Source: Kitasatospora sp. NBC_01266
GTDB lineage: Bacteria; Actinomycetota; Actinomycetes; Streptomycetales; Streptomycetaceae
Assembly (NCBI RefSeq): GCF_036242395.1
Contig: NZ_CP108458.1
Location: 6,014,001 to 6,078,000, forward strand
DNA length: 64,000 nt
Direction: 5' to 3'
Part shown: piece after piece, positions 27,432-36,181 of the stretch
How positions within the stretch are numbered: position 1 is the stretch's first letter
How the letters are laid out: every line of letters starts with the position of its first letter
Position numbers and translations under genes: made by a program
The notes under the pieces: model-generated
What the model saw: only the letters and a program-made list of their open reading frames with translations
Told to the model about the DNA's origin: nothing
Database searches by the model: none

Positions 27432-28298
27432 TCAGGTGCGGCCCACGATTTCCACGTCGGTAGCCGGATGTGCACTGCGCAGCAGGGCGAGGAGTTGTGT
27501 GCCAAAACCCGGTCCATCGCTGTGGACAGTCACCAGCACCGTCCCCTCGACGCGCGCGAACGACGAGTTGCCCGACTGGATCGCGTGCCAGATCCCGTTC
27601 CCAAGGCTCCTGCACTCTCCGCCTCCTCCCGAGGACATGAGGACGGCGCACGGCGTCCCTGCCGCAGGGCGTGCCTCGAGATAGGCGACCGGGCCGTCGT
27701 TCCAGGATCCGTCGTCTGCCAGAAACCCGACAGAGACGGCTCCGTTCGAATATTCGTAGTCATCGGCGTCGTATCCACTGAGGCTCGCCTGGAGAAGCAG
27801 ATCGCGTGGTGGATGGCCAATTCGGGCCAGGGCAGCCGCAGTCTCGCGTGCGACGATGACCGGCCTGACCACGGGCCAGGACAGGACCAGCAGGCTGGCT
27901 GCCGCTGCGCCCGGAACCAGGTAGCGCGGCCAGACCAGAGCTGTGCAGACGGCGACGGCAAAGGCGAGGCCCAGGCCGATCCTGGTCAGGGACACCTCGT
28001 CGATCGTCTCGCCCGGGGGCAGGAACCAGTCGTCCGGAAGAAGCCAGGGGGTCGAAGCAAGGGTGACCGCCGCGCCGAGGAACGCGGGGTTTCCTCGATG
28101 GGATCCCACTGGAGATCTGACTGCCGCGTAGGCCCTGACCGCCAGTGCCACGGCTATCCCCGTGCGCACGACTGCCCAGCAGAGGTCCTGGATCTCCACG
28201 GCACCTTCGACGGCAGCCTTCACGGACATCAGGAGCGGTCCGGTAAGAAAGACTGACAATAGAACCCTGGTGGCAACGGCGCGTGTTGACAGCTTCAT
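27432..28298 (-). CDS. hypothetical membrane protein with a soluble C-terminal domain
   Basis: A 288-residue protein I cannot assign to a family. It has about five hydrophobic segments within the first 155 residues (VLLSVFLTGPLLMSVKAAV, VVRTGIAVALAV, GLGLAFAVAVCTALVW, AAASLLVLSWPVV), then an extracytoplasmic-looking domain of about 130 residues with a Tyr/Asp-rich patch (YDADDYEYSNGAVSVGF) and two cysteines. ATG 28298 follows GGAGAGTCGAG. Less biased third positions than the core genes suggest transfer. It lies downstream, on the same strand, of the RHS gene and the small membrane gene, so it may be a second immunity or accessory protein for the RHS toxin. That is inference from position only. 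Confidence 0.7.
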   Translation of the reverse strand: MKLSTRAVATRVLLSVFLTGPLLMSVKAAVEGAVEIQDLCWAVVRTGIAVALAVRAYAAVRSPVGSHRGNPAFLGAAVTLASTPWLLPDDWFLPPGETIDEVSLTRIGLGLAFAVAVCTALVWPRYLVPGAAAASLLVLSWPVVRPVIVARETAAALARIGHPPRDLLLQASLSGYDADDYEYSNGAVSVGFLADDGSWNDGPVAYLEARPAAGTPCAVLMSSGGGGECRSLGNGIWHAIQSGNSSFARVEGTVLVTVHSDGPGFGTQLLALLRSAHPATDVEIVGRT

Positions 28299-28518
28299 TC
28301 TCGACTCTCCGTTTTCAACGCGGCACCCCACGCATCGCCCGCGCCTGCCGGGCCGAGCGGACCTGGAGAGCCCCAGCGGTGTCGCGGAGACGACGGCGGC
28401 GCTGACGCCGAACACGTAGCGCCAGCTCGGCCCCCGGCCACGGGATGGTCGGTCTGGCCGTGCGTGTTCCTGGGTCGGAGCACATGATCAGGCGAAGGTC
28501 GCTCCCTTGAAGACCAAG

Positions 28519-28947
28519 TCAGAGTCCGCGAATGAGGGCCACGGACAAGGCGATGTCGAGCACGATCAGCAGGATCATTCCAACGCCCGCGATCCGGCCC
28601 CGGCGCTCGAGTTCGCGGTACTGCGGGTGGCGGCGCCGGGCGGCAGGATCTTTCGCAGACGGCAGGTCTGCTGGAAGTTTTCCCATCCAGAGCAGTGGAA
28701 TGGCTGCCAGGGTGAAGATCGAGGCGCCGAACCACAAGGAGCCCTTTGAGCTGTGCCCGATGGCCACCCAGCCCGTGAAAAGTATTGCCGAGAAAGCGAT
28801 GGATCGTCCTCCCGATCCCCTCCGGACCTGCGGTGGAAGAATTCTGAGCAGGACTGCGGAAAACGCTATAAATCCCGTTGCCGCTAGGGTCCATAGAGCC
28901 CAGAGGGGGAACGAGTTCAGATCGATCCGGGAATCAGCAAGAAGCAT
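28519..28947 (-). CDS. small four-helix membrane protein (candidate RHS immunity protein)
   Basis: A 142-residue membrane protein with four hydrophobic segments (about residues 14-37, 50-65, 72-88 and 117-139) and a short basic loop (RRRHPQYRELERRGR). I do not recognise the family. It is the first gene downstream of the RHS gene's C-terminal end and on the same strand, which is where polymorphic-toxin systems place immunity genes. No ribosome site precedes ATG 28947, but a TATAGT box lies 8 bases upstream of it, so the message is probably leaderless and independent of the RHS promoter. Expression of the antidote without the toxin would fit. Confidence 0.7.
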   Translation of the reverse strand: MLLADSRIDLNSFPLWALWTLAATGFIAFSAVLLRILPPQVRRGSGGRSIAFSAILFTGWVAIGHSSKGSLWFGASIFTLAAIPLLWMGKLPADLPSAKDPAARRRHPQYRELERRGRIAGVGMILLIVLDIALSVALIRGL

Positions 28948-28955
28948 GACATCGT

Positions 28956-28984
28956 ACTATACGCCGCAATCCAGGCTGTGGCCA
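28956..28984 (-). promoter_or_regulatory. promoter giving a leaderless mRNA for the 142-residue membrane protein
   Basis: On the minus strand TGGCCA (28984-28979), a 17-base spacer and TATAGT (28961-28956) form a good sigma-70-type promoter, and the start site would fall within about 1-3 bases of the ATG at 28947. Confidence 0.6.
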
Positions 28985-29364
28985 GCATCGAGCGTCCATG
29001 AAGTGGGCCGTCTCGGTCGCCTGGCCGTGGAGCCGAAAGGTTACCGTTGCCTGCAAAGGTCTCTGGGTCCGCAGCAATGGTGATTGTCAGGGCTCATGTT
29101 CCTGCTGATCCTGCCCTTGGACACCGTGATGTGACCAGTGGAGCGTGGCCCCGCTGCTCGGCGGATAGCAGATTTGTGTCGGGCGGGCGCTGCGGGTGTG
29201 AGCTGTCAGCTCATCGCTCAGAGTTTTCCCGGTGGCTCCTCGGGGGAATCGGGGAGTGCCGGCCAGGGGCTCGTGCCGATGGCGGCCTGGGTGGATGCGT
29301 CTGGCGGGCTCCGGGCCTGTCCGAATGAGAGGAACGGGGTAGACCCGGAGCCTGACGCTCTACA
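28985..29364. other. intergenic region between the RHS gene and the small membrane gene
   Basis: About 380 bases with no convincing gene. A 9-bp imperfectly placed stem (29307-29315 with 29344-29352, long loop) could be a weak terminator after the RHS gene. A 93-codon plus-strand open frame (29047-29328) has no ribosome site and no recognisable product. Confidence 0.45.
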
Positions 29365-32300
29365 TCAGCCTGCCCAGTTGAAGCCGGTGGTCAGACTCAA
29401 TGGATTCCAGGACTTTTCACCGATATTCGTAGCCTCCCCTTCGGCTGCGCCGATTCCGTTGACCACTTGGTCGAAGGTGTTGGCATATCCGGCCGCCAGG
29501 CTCGCTATAGTAGACGCCTTTGCGGCTTCCGGAAGTGCAGCCCTGGCAGCAAGCCCGCTCGCTCTCAGTGATGGATTTCCAGAGTTCTTCAGCTTGGCTA
29601 TCGCTGTGAGTGCTTGCGTGTCGCGGACGGCAGATGTGGCGGCCCTTGCTCGCAGGATGGAACGTACGGACGTTCCGAAGCCAGCCGCGCCCAGCAGCGT
29701 GCCGCCGAGATCGGCATAGGTTTGCCATTTATCGAACGCGCCCGTTCCGTCATTGGTCAAGTCTGTGACGACATTCCAGGCGCTCCCGGCCGTGGCTAGT
29801 CCGTCCACGGTGAGAGAGAATCCAGCGGTGATGACGTCGAGGCCAGGGACCTCGGCCGTGGCGATCGCAAGGACGGTCGCGGCCGGTGCGATGCTCCCGG
29901 CGACATTGAGCGCCCCATGCAAATCATGGCCAAGACAGCCAAGGAAACCCTTGCACCTGGGCTTCTTGGCAGGTTGCGGCGCACGGTGCGATGGACTGCG
30001 ATACGACGCATCCGTCGGAGTGGCGGCCGGAACGGATTCTGGGACCGGATCGTGGTAACCCGGCTCGGAGCGGATTTCGTTGACGTTCTGCTGCAGCTGT
30101 GCGGAGTTGCCGCCCTGTGCGCCGGTATCGGGGTCGTACAACCTTTGACCCGTCGGGTCGGCACCGGTCACAGGATCATTGCCGGCATAGTCATAGCCGT
30201 TGATCTGGGTGGGGTCGCCGATTTCGAACAGAGGGTCACTGCTCAGGAATCGCCCCGAGAGCGGGTCGTAGACGCGGGCGCCGAGGGTTTCGAGGCCGGT
30301 GGCGGTGTCGTTGTGGCCGTTGACGTAGCCGTTGTCGTCGGGCCAGTTGGTGGGTGTGGTGCCGCGGGCCTGGCCGAAGGGGAGGTACTGGCGGCGGGTG
30401 ACGGCCTGGGTGGTGGAGTTGATGGCGAGTTGGTCGGTGCCCTGGCGGTCGGGGGCCAGGTAGTCGACGGTGCCGCTGCTGGTGCGGGCCGCGATCGTCT
30501 TGCCGCCGACGGTGTAGGTGCGGGTGCCGCTGACGGTCTGGGTGGTGGTGTTCAGGACGAGTTGGGCGTCGCCGGCGTAGAGGGTGGTGCTGCCGGGGTC
30601 GCGTCGGATGAGTTGGTTGCCGTCGGCGTCGTAGACGAAGGTGCTGGTGCCGGCTGTGCTGGTGTCGGTGGCGAGCTTGCCCTGGTCGGTCCAGGTGAGG
30701 CTCTGGTTGCCGAGGGTGCCGCCGGTGATGCCCGTGGTGTTGCCTGCGGCGTCGTAGGTGTAGGAGGTGGTGTCGGCAGTGGAGTTCGGGCCGGTGGCCG
30801 TGGTACCGGTGAGGGTGTGGGGCTGGTCGCTGCTCGAAGCGGCGGTGGGGTAGGCGTAGTTGGTGGTCGTGTCGTTGCTGGTGTTGCCGGTGGTGTCGTG
30901 GTCGGTCTGGGCGAGCCGGTTGCCGGCCGCGTCGTAGGACCAGGACTGCCAGTAGGGGGCGACGGGCCCGCCGACGGTGCTGCTGCTGCCCGGTGAGGGG
31001 GTGGCGGCGCAGGCGTCGGTGGCGGTCCAGGCCTGCTGGATGCGGGTGGCGTAGTCGTACTGGAAGCACTGGGTGTCGACGGTGGTGTCGGCGTTCTGCT
31101 TGTCCGTGGTGGAGGTGAGCAGGTCCGCGCCCTTGGAGACGGTGGAGTTACCGAAGCCGTAGCTCAGGTCGTCGACGACGCCGGAGGCGGTGGAGGCGTT
31201 GGTCTGGATGTCGGTGATGTTCCGGGTCTGCGGGTCGTAGGTGTAGGTGGACCAGACCTGGCTGGTGCTGGGGCCGAAGGTGTACTGGAGGGGCTGGCCG
31301 TACTCGCTGTAGCCGACAGCGCTGACGTAGTTCCAGGAGGCGCCACCGGAGGAGCTGAGTGTGGTGGGTTCGCCGAACTGGTCGTAGCCGTAGGTGAGGT
31401 TCTCGGCGGGGAGGCCGCCTTCGGCGGGGTCGTTCTGGTTGGTGAGGTTGCCGGTCAGGCTGTAGCCGTAGGTGGTGGTGAAACCGGCGGCGGGGACCAG
31501 GGCGGTGCCTTCGCCGGTGAGGGTCATCCGGGTGGCGGCGGGCTTGCCGAGGTTGTTGTAGCCCAGGACGGAGCTGGTGTAGGTGTCGCCGGCGGAGTAC
31601 GAGGTGGTGGCCGTCGGCAGGCCCTTCTTCACCGTGTCGTAGGTCCAGGCGGCGAGCTTGTTGCTCGTGGAGAGGGTCTGGGTGGTGGTGGTGTCGTAGG
31701 CCGCGGTCCTGCGGCCGTCGAGGTCGTACGTGAAGGTGGTCTGCTTGCCGCGGGCGTCGGTGGAGCTGGTCTCCTGGCCGGCGGCGTCGAAGCTGGTCTG
31801 GCCGTGGCCGGTGTCGGGGTCGTAGGCGTCGGTCTGCTGGCCGAGCAGGTTGTAGTTCCAGGACCAGCTGTTGCCGGCCGGGTCGGTCTCGGTGGCCTGT
31901 TGGTCGGCCGGGGTGTAGGCGTACTTGGTGTCGGTGTAGTCGGAGGCGGGGTCGTTGACGTAGTCCGCCGGGACACCCGACTTGTACTGGATCAGGTCGG
32001 TCTTGCGCCCGCGGGCGTCGGTGACGGTGGTGGTGGCGGTTCCGCCGGCCGGCGGGACGGTGGTGGTGAAGTTACCGCCGTAGGTCGTGGTGGTCTGCCA
32101 GGTCTGGGTGCCCAGCGCGTAGGCGATGCCGGCGGTCTGGCGGCCGGCGCTGTCGTAGCTGTAGCCGGTCTCGGACGGGACTTGGCCGACCTGCGCCTGG
32201 ACGTAGCTGGTGGAGACCGCGGACGAGTTGTAGTACGGGTCGGTGGTCTCGGACTGCCAGCCGTCCGTGTTGTAGATCGTGTCGGTGATGGTGCGTCCGC

Positions 32301-35300
32301 CGTCGACGGTCTGGGTCTGGGCCTCGCGTGCGCGGAGCAGTGCGTCGTAGAGGACCTCGGTCTGCCGGTAGCTGGAGTCGTCGTTGAGCGCGTAGGTGTC
32401 GACGATCGACGGACCGCTGTTGGAGACGGTGTACGTGTACTTGAGGTTGGGCGGGTTCGGCGCGGCCTCGCCGGGCTCGTAGACGGCGGTGAGGCGGCCG
32501 AGTGCGTCGTACTGCTCGGTGGTCACGTACGCGGCCGGGTCGGTGGCGACCAGTGGCAGGTCGCGCAGCGGGTCGTAGCTGGTCGTGGTGGTGTGGCTCA
32601 TCGGGTCGGTGACCGCGACGCTGGTGGGCTCGGCGCCGGTGGCCGGGGTGTAGGCCGTGCTGGTCTTGCGGTTCAGCGCGTCCGACACGGCGGTCGGGCG
32701 GCCGTACTGGTCGACCGTGGTGGTCTGGGTGGTGGTGTAGACGGGGGTGCTGCCGTTGTAGGAGGAGGCCTTCTGCGTCATCGTCTCGTCGCCGACACTC
32801 GGCGCGGCGCCGAGGGTGGTCGAGGAGTCGTAGAAGGTCAGATCGTCGCTGACGATGTTGGCCGGAACGCTCGGTGTGGTGGCGCAGTTGACCGAGACGG
32901 TCTTGGTCTCGGCGGGCTTGTCGAGGATCCAGGCCGAGGTGTTGTCGGCGTAGCTGACGGTGGTGCACAGGTCGTCGGCCGTAGTGGAGGTGTCGCCCTG
33001 GTCGTTGGTGGCGGTGACCCGGCCGTAGGCGTCGTGGGTGTAGTCGGTCTCGGTGTTGCGGGTGCCGCCGGCGGCCAGCGTGGTGTAGACCTTGGTGTCC
33101 GCGGTGCCGGTGAGGAACGCCTGCTGCGAGGGTAGTCCCCCGCTGAGGGCGTGGGTGGCGGTGGCCGACGAGGACCACGGGTCGGTGACCGTGTCGGTGA
33201 CGGTCGCGCTGCCGTTGAAGACCTGCGTCTCGTAGGTCAGGCCGGCGAACTGGTCGGAGTCGGTGACGGCCGGGTCGCCGCGGGAGTCGGTGACGGTGGC
33301 GCTGCGGGTGCCCGAGTTGGGCAGCGTGTCGCCGTTCATGCCGCGGAAGTAGGTGTACTGGGTCTTGGTGACCGGGTCCGGGGCGGTGCCGGTGGAGACG
33401 ATCATGCCCTGGTAGCCGCGCCACTGGTCCCAGGTGCGCTGGGCGGCTGAGGTGAGCGGGTTGTCGTTGTAGTGCCAGGCGGGTGTGCCGACCGGGGTGT
33501 AGCTGGTGACGATGGTGTCGTTGGCCGAGCCGCCGGTGGGGTCCTGCTCGGTCACGTTGGTGACGACGAACTTGTTGAACCAGTCGAGCATCGGGGACGT
33601 CTGGCCGGTGGGGGTCCAGTAGTCGGGGAAGCAGAGCGAGGTGTTCTGCGACGGGTCGGACGGCGTGCCGCTCGCACAGCCCGGGGACGAGTAGTTGACC
33701 GTGATCGTCTCGCCGGTCTCGGTGGTGATGCCGGTCAGGCGCTGGCGGGTGAGCGGGGTGTATCCGTTGGTCAGGTTGACCCGGTTGGCGAGCGGTCGGC
33801 CGGTGAAGGTGACCGGCGGCATCGGGATGGCACTGCTCGAGCCGCCGGCGCTGGTGTCCTGGCCGGTGTGGGTGATGGAGCTCAGCCACAGTGACGGGGT
33901 GGTGGAGTCACCGGTCGGGGGGAAGGAGTAGGTCAGCGCCCAGGAGTCGACCGGGGTCTCGGTGGTGCCGACCAGCGCGTCGGTCTGGATGCCCGTCAGC
34001 TCGTACTCGGTCCAGAAGGACGGGCTCTGCATCTGGCAGGCGGCTCCGGCGGCGCAGTTGAGGTCGTAGGGGATGTCCGGCCAGCTCGTGGCCGTCGAAC
34101 TGTTCAGGGTGGACAGGGCGCAGCCGGTGGGGGAGGTGCTGCAGCGCCCGTTGACGCTGAAGGAGACCTGCCCGGCGGGCTGGGTGGAGTAGACCTGGCC
34201 GGCCCGCTGACCGTACTGGATCGTGGAGAGGTAGCCGCCGCGAGTGTAGGTGGCGGTGGCGGTGCTGCCGTTGTCGGCGGCGTAGGAGTTCTGCTCGGTG
34301 GTGTAGAAGTACGAGACGGCGTCCTGGTGGGTGTCCACCACGTAGTCGAGGTTCCACCGGTAGGCCTGCTGGCACCAGGAGTTGGCGAACGTCGCGTTGT
34401 AGCACGGCTGTCCGGCCGCGGTGGCGTAGACGGGCTCGGTCCACACGGAGTTGGTGGTGGTGTTGCCCGAGGTCCAGCCGGGCAGTTGGTTCAACCCGAA
34501 GTAGTACTGCGTGCCGTCAGTCGTGGTGACCCGGAAGTACTCGCCGTTCTGGGCGCCGTTGGTCGCACCGGTGAGGTACTCGACGCGTTCGTTCGAGTCG
34601 TCCTGTGCGACGTACGTGCCGGTGGCGTCGTCCTTGACCAGGGTGGTGGAGGAGCCGTTGAGCGAGAGCGTCAGGGAGTTGTTGTTCGACCAGCAGTTGT
34701 CCCCGGTCTGCGTCGGGCCGGCCGGGTTCTGGCTGCAGGAGGAGTAGGACCGCTCGATGAACGACTCGGGCAGCTGCCACCCGTCACCTACCAACGACGC
34801 CTGGTTGTTGGTCGAGGAGGTCAGCCCGTCCACGGACTGGGAGTCGTAGGACAGGTCCAGCTTCGGCTGGAGTCCGCCCGGTACGGCCGGTGCGGAGAAC
34901 GGATAGCTCCAGGTGAAGGCATCCGAGGAGCCGCCCGCCTGCCAGGCGCCGGACGCCTTGAGGCTGGTCGCGGTGAAGTCCCCGCCACCGCTGCCCGCGC
35001 TGGATGAGGTGGTCGCGGCTGCGGCCAGCACCATCGGCTGGGCTGCGGCTGTGGCTGCGAACTGCGCCGAGTCCGCCGACAGCGCCCCGACATGGGCTGT
35101 CCCGGAGGCGTGCGGTGCGGCGGGCGGGATGCTGAGGTCCGCCTCCAGGGTCTGGCTCTTGACGTCGTTGTGGAAGACCACTGGAGTCTCGGTGCGGCAG
35201 CTCGCCAGCTGAGGAGTGGTCAGGGAGCAGGCCGGCAGCTGGACCAGGGCCAGCCGCTGCCCCCAGTCGCCGCCGAAGGCGTCCTGGAACTGGCGGTACG

Positions 35301-35847
35301 ACAGCGACAGATGGGCGGGGCCGGCGGCGGTGCCCGAGTCGCTGCGCTGTAGGGACAGCAGGGCGCCCTTCACTCCGGCTGCCGCGGCGGCGGCTTGGGG
35401 CGCCACGGTCACGTGCACGCTGGAGGGGGCCGACTGCGCGGCGGTCGCGGCGGCTGCCGCAAGCGGGGCCGCCGGCGGGTGGGCGGCAGCACTCAGCTGT
35501 ACGGGCAAGGCCGCCGCCTGCGCCGTGCCCGTGACGGGTGCGTTGACTCCGCTCAACTGCACGTCAGCGGAGCCCGAGGGCCAGTCGGCCTTGGGTGCCT
35601 GCCACTGCGGCATCGCCGGCGGCTTCTGATAGTGGCTCTTGACCGGCGTCACGGGGATCGACTTGTCGTGGCGGACGGCGGGCGCCTTCTGCGGGCCCGC
35701 CTCGGCTGCCATCGCAACCGGAGCAACCACTTGTCCGGCTATCACCACGAACCCGGTGGCCATACCCAGGAAGAGCCCGCGTTTGGGGCGCCTCCTGGTT
35801 GGTCGTATCTCCCCGTTACCTCTGCTGCGACCTATCCCCAGCGACAC
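29365..35847 (-). CDS. secreted RHS/YD-repeat protein with polymorphic C-terminal tip
   Basis: A 2160-residue RHS protein. Residues 1-49 form a basic plus hydrophobic export signal (RRRPKRGLFLGM, then a hydrophobic stretch ending AMAAEA). From about residue 280 a SpvB-like N-terminal part (FTWSYPFSAPAVPGGLQPKL) leads into many YD repeats (YDALGRLTAVYEPG, YDLDGRRTAAYD), which build the beta-shell of RHS toxins. The core ends with YDPLSGRFLSSDPLFE and DPTGQR (about 1860-1902), the usual boundary before a variable toxin. The 260-residue tip has a Pro/Lys segment, hydrophobic glycine-rich stretches and no nuclease motif I recognise. GTG 35847 follows GGAGGGG. The large LamG protein is divergent. 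Confidence 0.92.
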   Translation of the reverse strand: MSLGIGRSRGNGEIRPTRRRPKRGLFLGMATGFVVIAGQVVAPVAMAAEAGPQKAPAVRHDKSIPVTPVKSHYQKPPAMPQWQAPKADWPSGSADVQLSGVNAPVTGTAQAAALPVQLSAAAHPPAAPLAAAAATAAQSAPSSVHVTVAPQAAAAAAGVKGALLSLQRSDSGTAAGPAHLSLSYRQFQDAFGGDWGQRLALVQLPACSLTTPQLASCRTETPVVFHNDVKSQTLEADLSIPPAAPHASGTAHVGALSADSAQFAATAAAQPMVLAAAATTSSSAGSGGGDFTATSLKASGAWQAGGSSDAFTWSYPFSAPAVPGGLQPKLDLSYDSQSVDGLTSSTNNQASLVGDGWQLPESFIERSYSSCSQNPAGPTQTGDNCWSNNNSLTLSLNGSSTTLVKDDATGTYVAQDDSNERVEYLTGATNGAQNGEYFRVTTTDGTQYYFGLNQLPGWTSGNTTTNSVWTEPVYATAAGQPCYNATFANSWCQQAYRWNLDYVVDTHQDAVSYFYTTEQNSYAADNGSTATATYTRGGYLSTIQYGQRAGQVYSTQPAGQVSFSVNGRCSTSPTGCALSTLNSSTATSWPDIPYDLNCAAGAACQMQSPSFWTEYELTGIQTDALVGTTETPVDSWALTYSFPPTGDSTTPSLWLSSITHTGQDTSAGGSSSAIPMPPVTFTGRPLANRVNLTNGYTPLTRQRLTGITTETGETITVNYSSPGCASGTPSDPSQNTSLCFPDYWTPTGQTSPMLDWFNKFVVTNVTEQDPTGGSANDTIVTSYTPVGTPAWHYNDNPLTSAAQRTWDQWRGYQGMIVSTGTAPDPVTKTQYTYFRGMNGDTLPNSGTRSATVTDSRGDPAVTDSDQFAGLTYETQVFNGSATVTDTVTDPWSSSATATHALSGGLPSQQAFLTGTADTKVYTTLAAGGTRNTETDYTHDAYGRVTATNDQGDTSTTADDLCTTVSYADNTSAWILDKPAETKTVSVNCATTPSVPANIVSDDLTFYDSSTTLGAAPSVGDETMTQKASSYNGSTPVYTTTQTTTVDQYGRPTAVSDALNRKTSTAYTPATGAEPTSVAVTDPMSHTTTTSYDPLRDLPLVATDPAAYVTTEQYDALGRLTAVYEPGEAAPNPPNLKYTYTVSNSGPSIVDTYALNDDSSYRQTEVLYDALLRAREAQTQTVDGGRTITDTIYNTDGWQSETTDPYYNSSAVSTSYVQAQVGQVPSETGYSYDSAGRQTAGIAYALGTQTWQTTTTYGGNFTTTVPPAGGTATTTVTDARGRKTDLIQYKSGVPADYVNDPASDYTDTKYAYTPADQQATETDPAGNSWSWNYNLLGQQTDAYDPDTGHGQTSFDAAGQETSSTDARGKQTTFTYDLDGRRTAAYDTTTTQTLSTSNKLAAWTYDTVKKGLPTATTSYSAGDTYTSSVLGYNNLGKPAATRMTLTGEGTALVPAAGFTTTYGYSLTGNLTNQNDPAEGGLPAENLTYGYDQFGEPTTLSSSGGASWNYVSAVGYSEYGQPLQYTFGPSTSQVWSTYTYDPQTRNITDIQTNASTASGVVDDLSYGFGNSTVSKGADLLTSTTDKQNADTTVDTQCFQYDYATRIQQAWTATDACAATPSPGSSSTVGGPVAPYWQSWSYDAAGNRLAQTDHDTTGNTSNDTTTNYAYPTAASSSDQPHTLTGTTATGPNSTADTTSYTYDAAGNTTGITGGTLGNQSLTWTDQGKLATDTSTAGTSTFVYDADGNQLIRRDPGSTTLYAGDAQLVLNTTTQTVSGTRTYTVGGKTIAARTSSGTVDYLAPDRQGTDQLAINSTTQAVTRRQYLPFGQARGTTPTNWPDDNGYVNGHNDTATGLETLGARVYDPLSGRFLSSDPLFEIGDPTQINGYDYAGNDPVTGADPTGQRLYDPDTGAQGGNSAQLQQNVNEIRSEPGYHDPVPESVPAATPTDASYRSPSHRAPQPAKKPRCKGFLGCLGHDLHGALNVAGSIAPAATVLAIATAEVPGLDVITAGFSLTVDGLATAGSAWNVVTDLTNDGTGAFDKWQTYADLGGTLLGAAGFGTSVRSILRARAATSAVRDTQALTAIAKLKNSGNPSLRASGLAARAALPEAAKASTIASLAAGYANTFDQVVNGIGAAEGEATNIGEKSWNPLSLTTGFNWAG

Positions 35848-36181
35848 AATACCCCTCCGTCGTCAAATCGACCATAAGTTTCCTACGGTCGGCCCGGGAC
35901 GCTATCAGAGGGAAACCATCCGGGGATATGGCGCGTCTTGTAGGTATAGCCGGTGGCGTTCGCGAGCGGGCTTTAAGTGTGCTAACCAGCACCGGACATG
36001 ACGAATGATCATAGTTGTTCGAGATGCTTACGATCGGTATCTTTCCGCCTCTCATCAGGGCAGATCAGACGATATCGACCGGCCTTGCCGGGCGGGCCTG
36101 CGGAAACGTATCGTCACGGTTTGCAAACTCGTCCGAGGTTGCTTCCGGGCAATTCCCTAAAGGGTGGGGTAAAAGATATCA
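35848..36181. other. divergent promoter region RHS / LamG protein
   Basis: 334 bases, visibly AT-richer than its surroundings, with no gene. It should carry the start signals of both large surface-protein genes. AAAGGGTGGGG at 36158-36168 may be the ribosome site for the LamG gene. I could not place convincing -35/-10 pairs. Confidence 0.5.

Noticed and set aside
29047..29328. A small plus-strand gene or transposase remnant between the RHS and membrane-protein genes
   Set aside because: The 93-codon frame has no ribosome site, no recognisable motif and no terminal inverted repeats around it.
30240..33900. CRISPR-like or other dispersed repeats in the RHS gene
   Set aside because: The recurrent short motifs encode YD-repeat peptides; spacing and sequence vary and there are no constant repeats with unique spacers.
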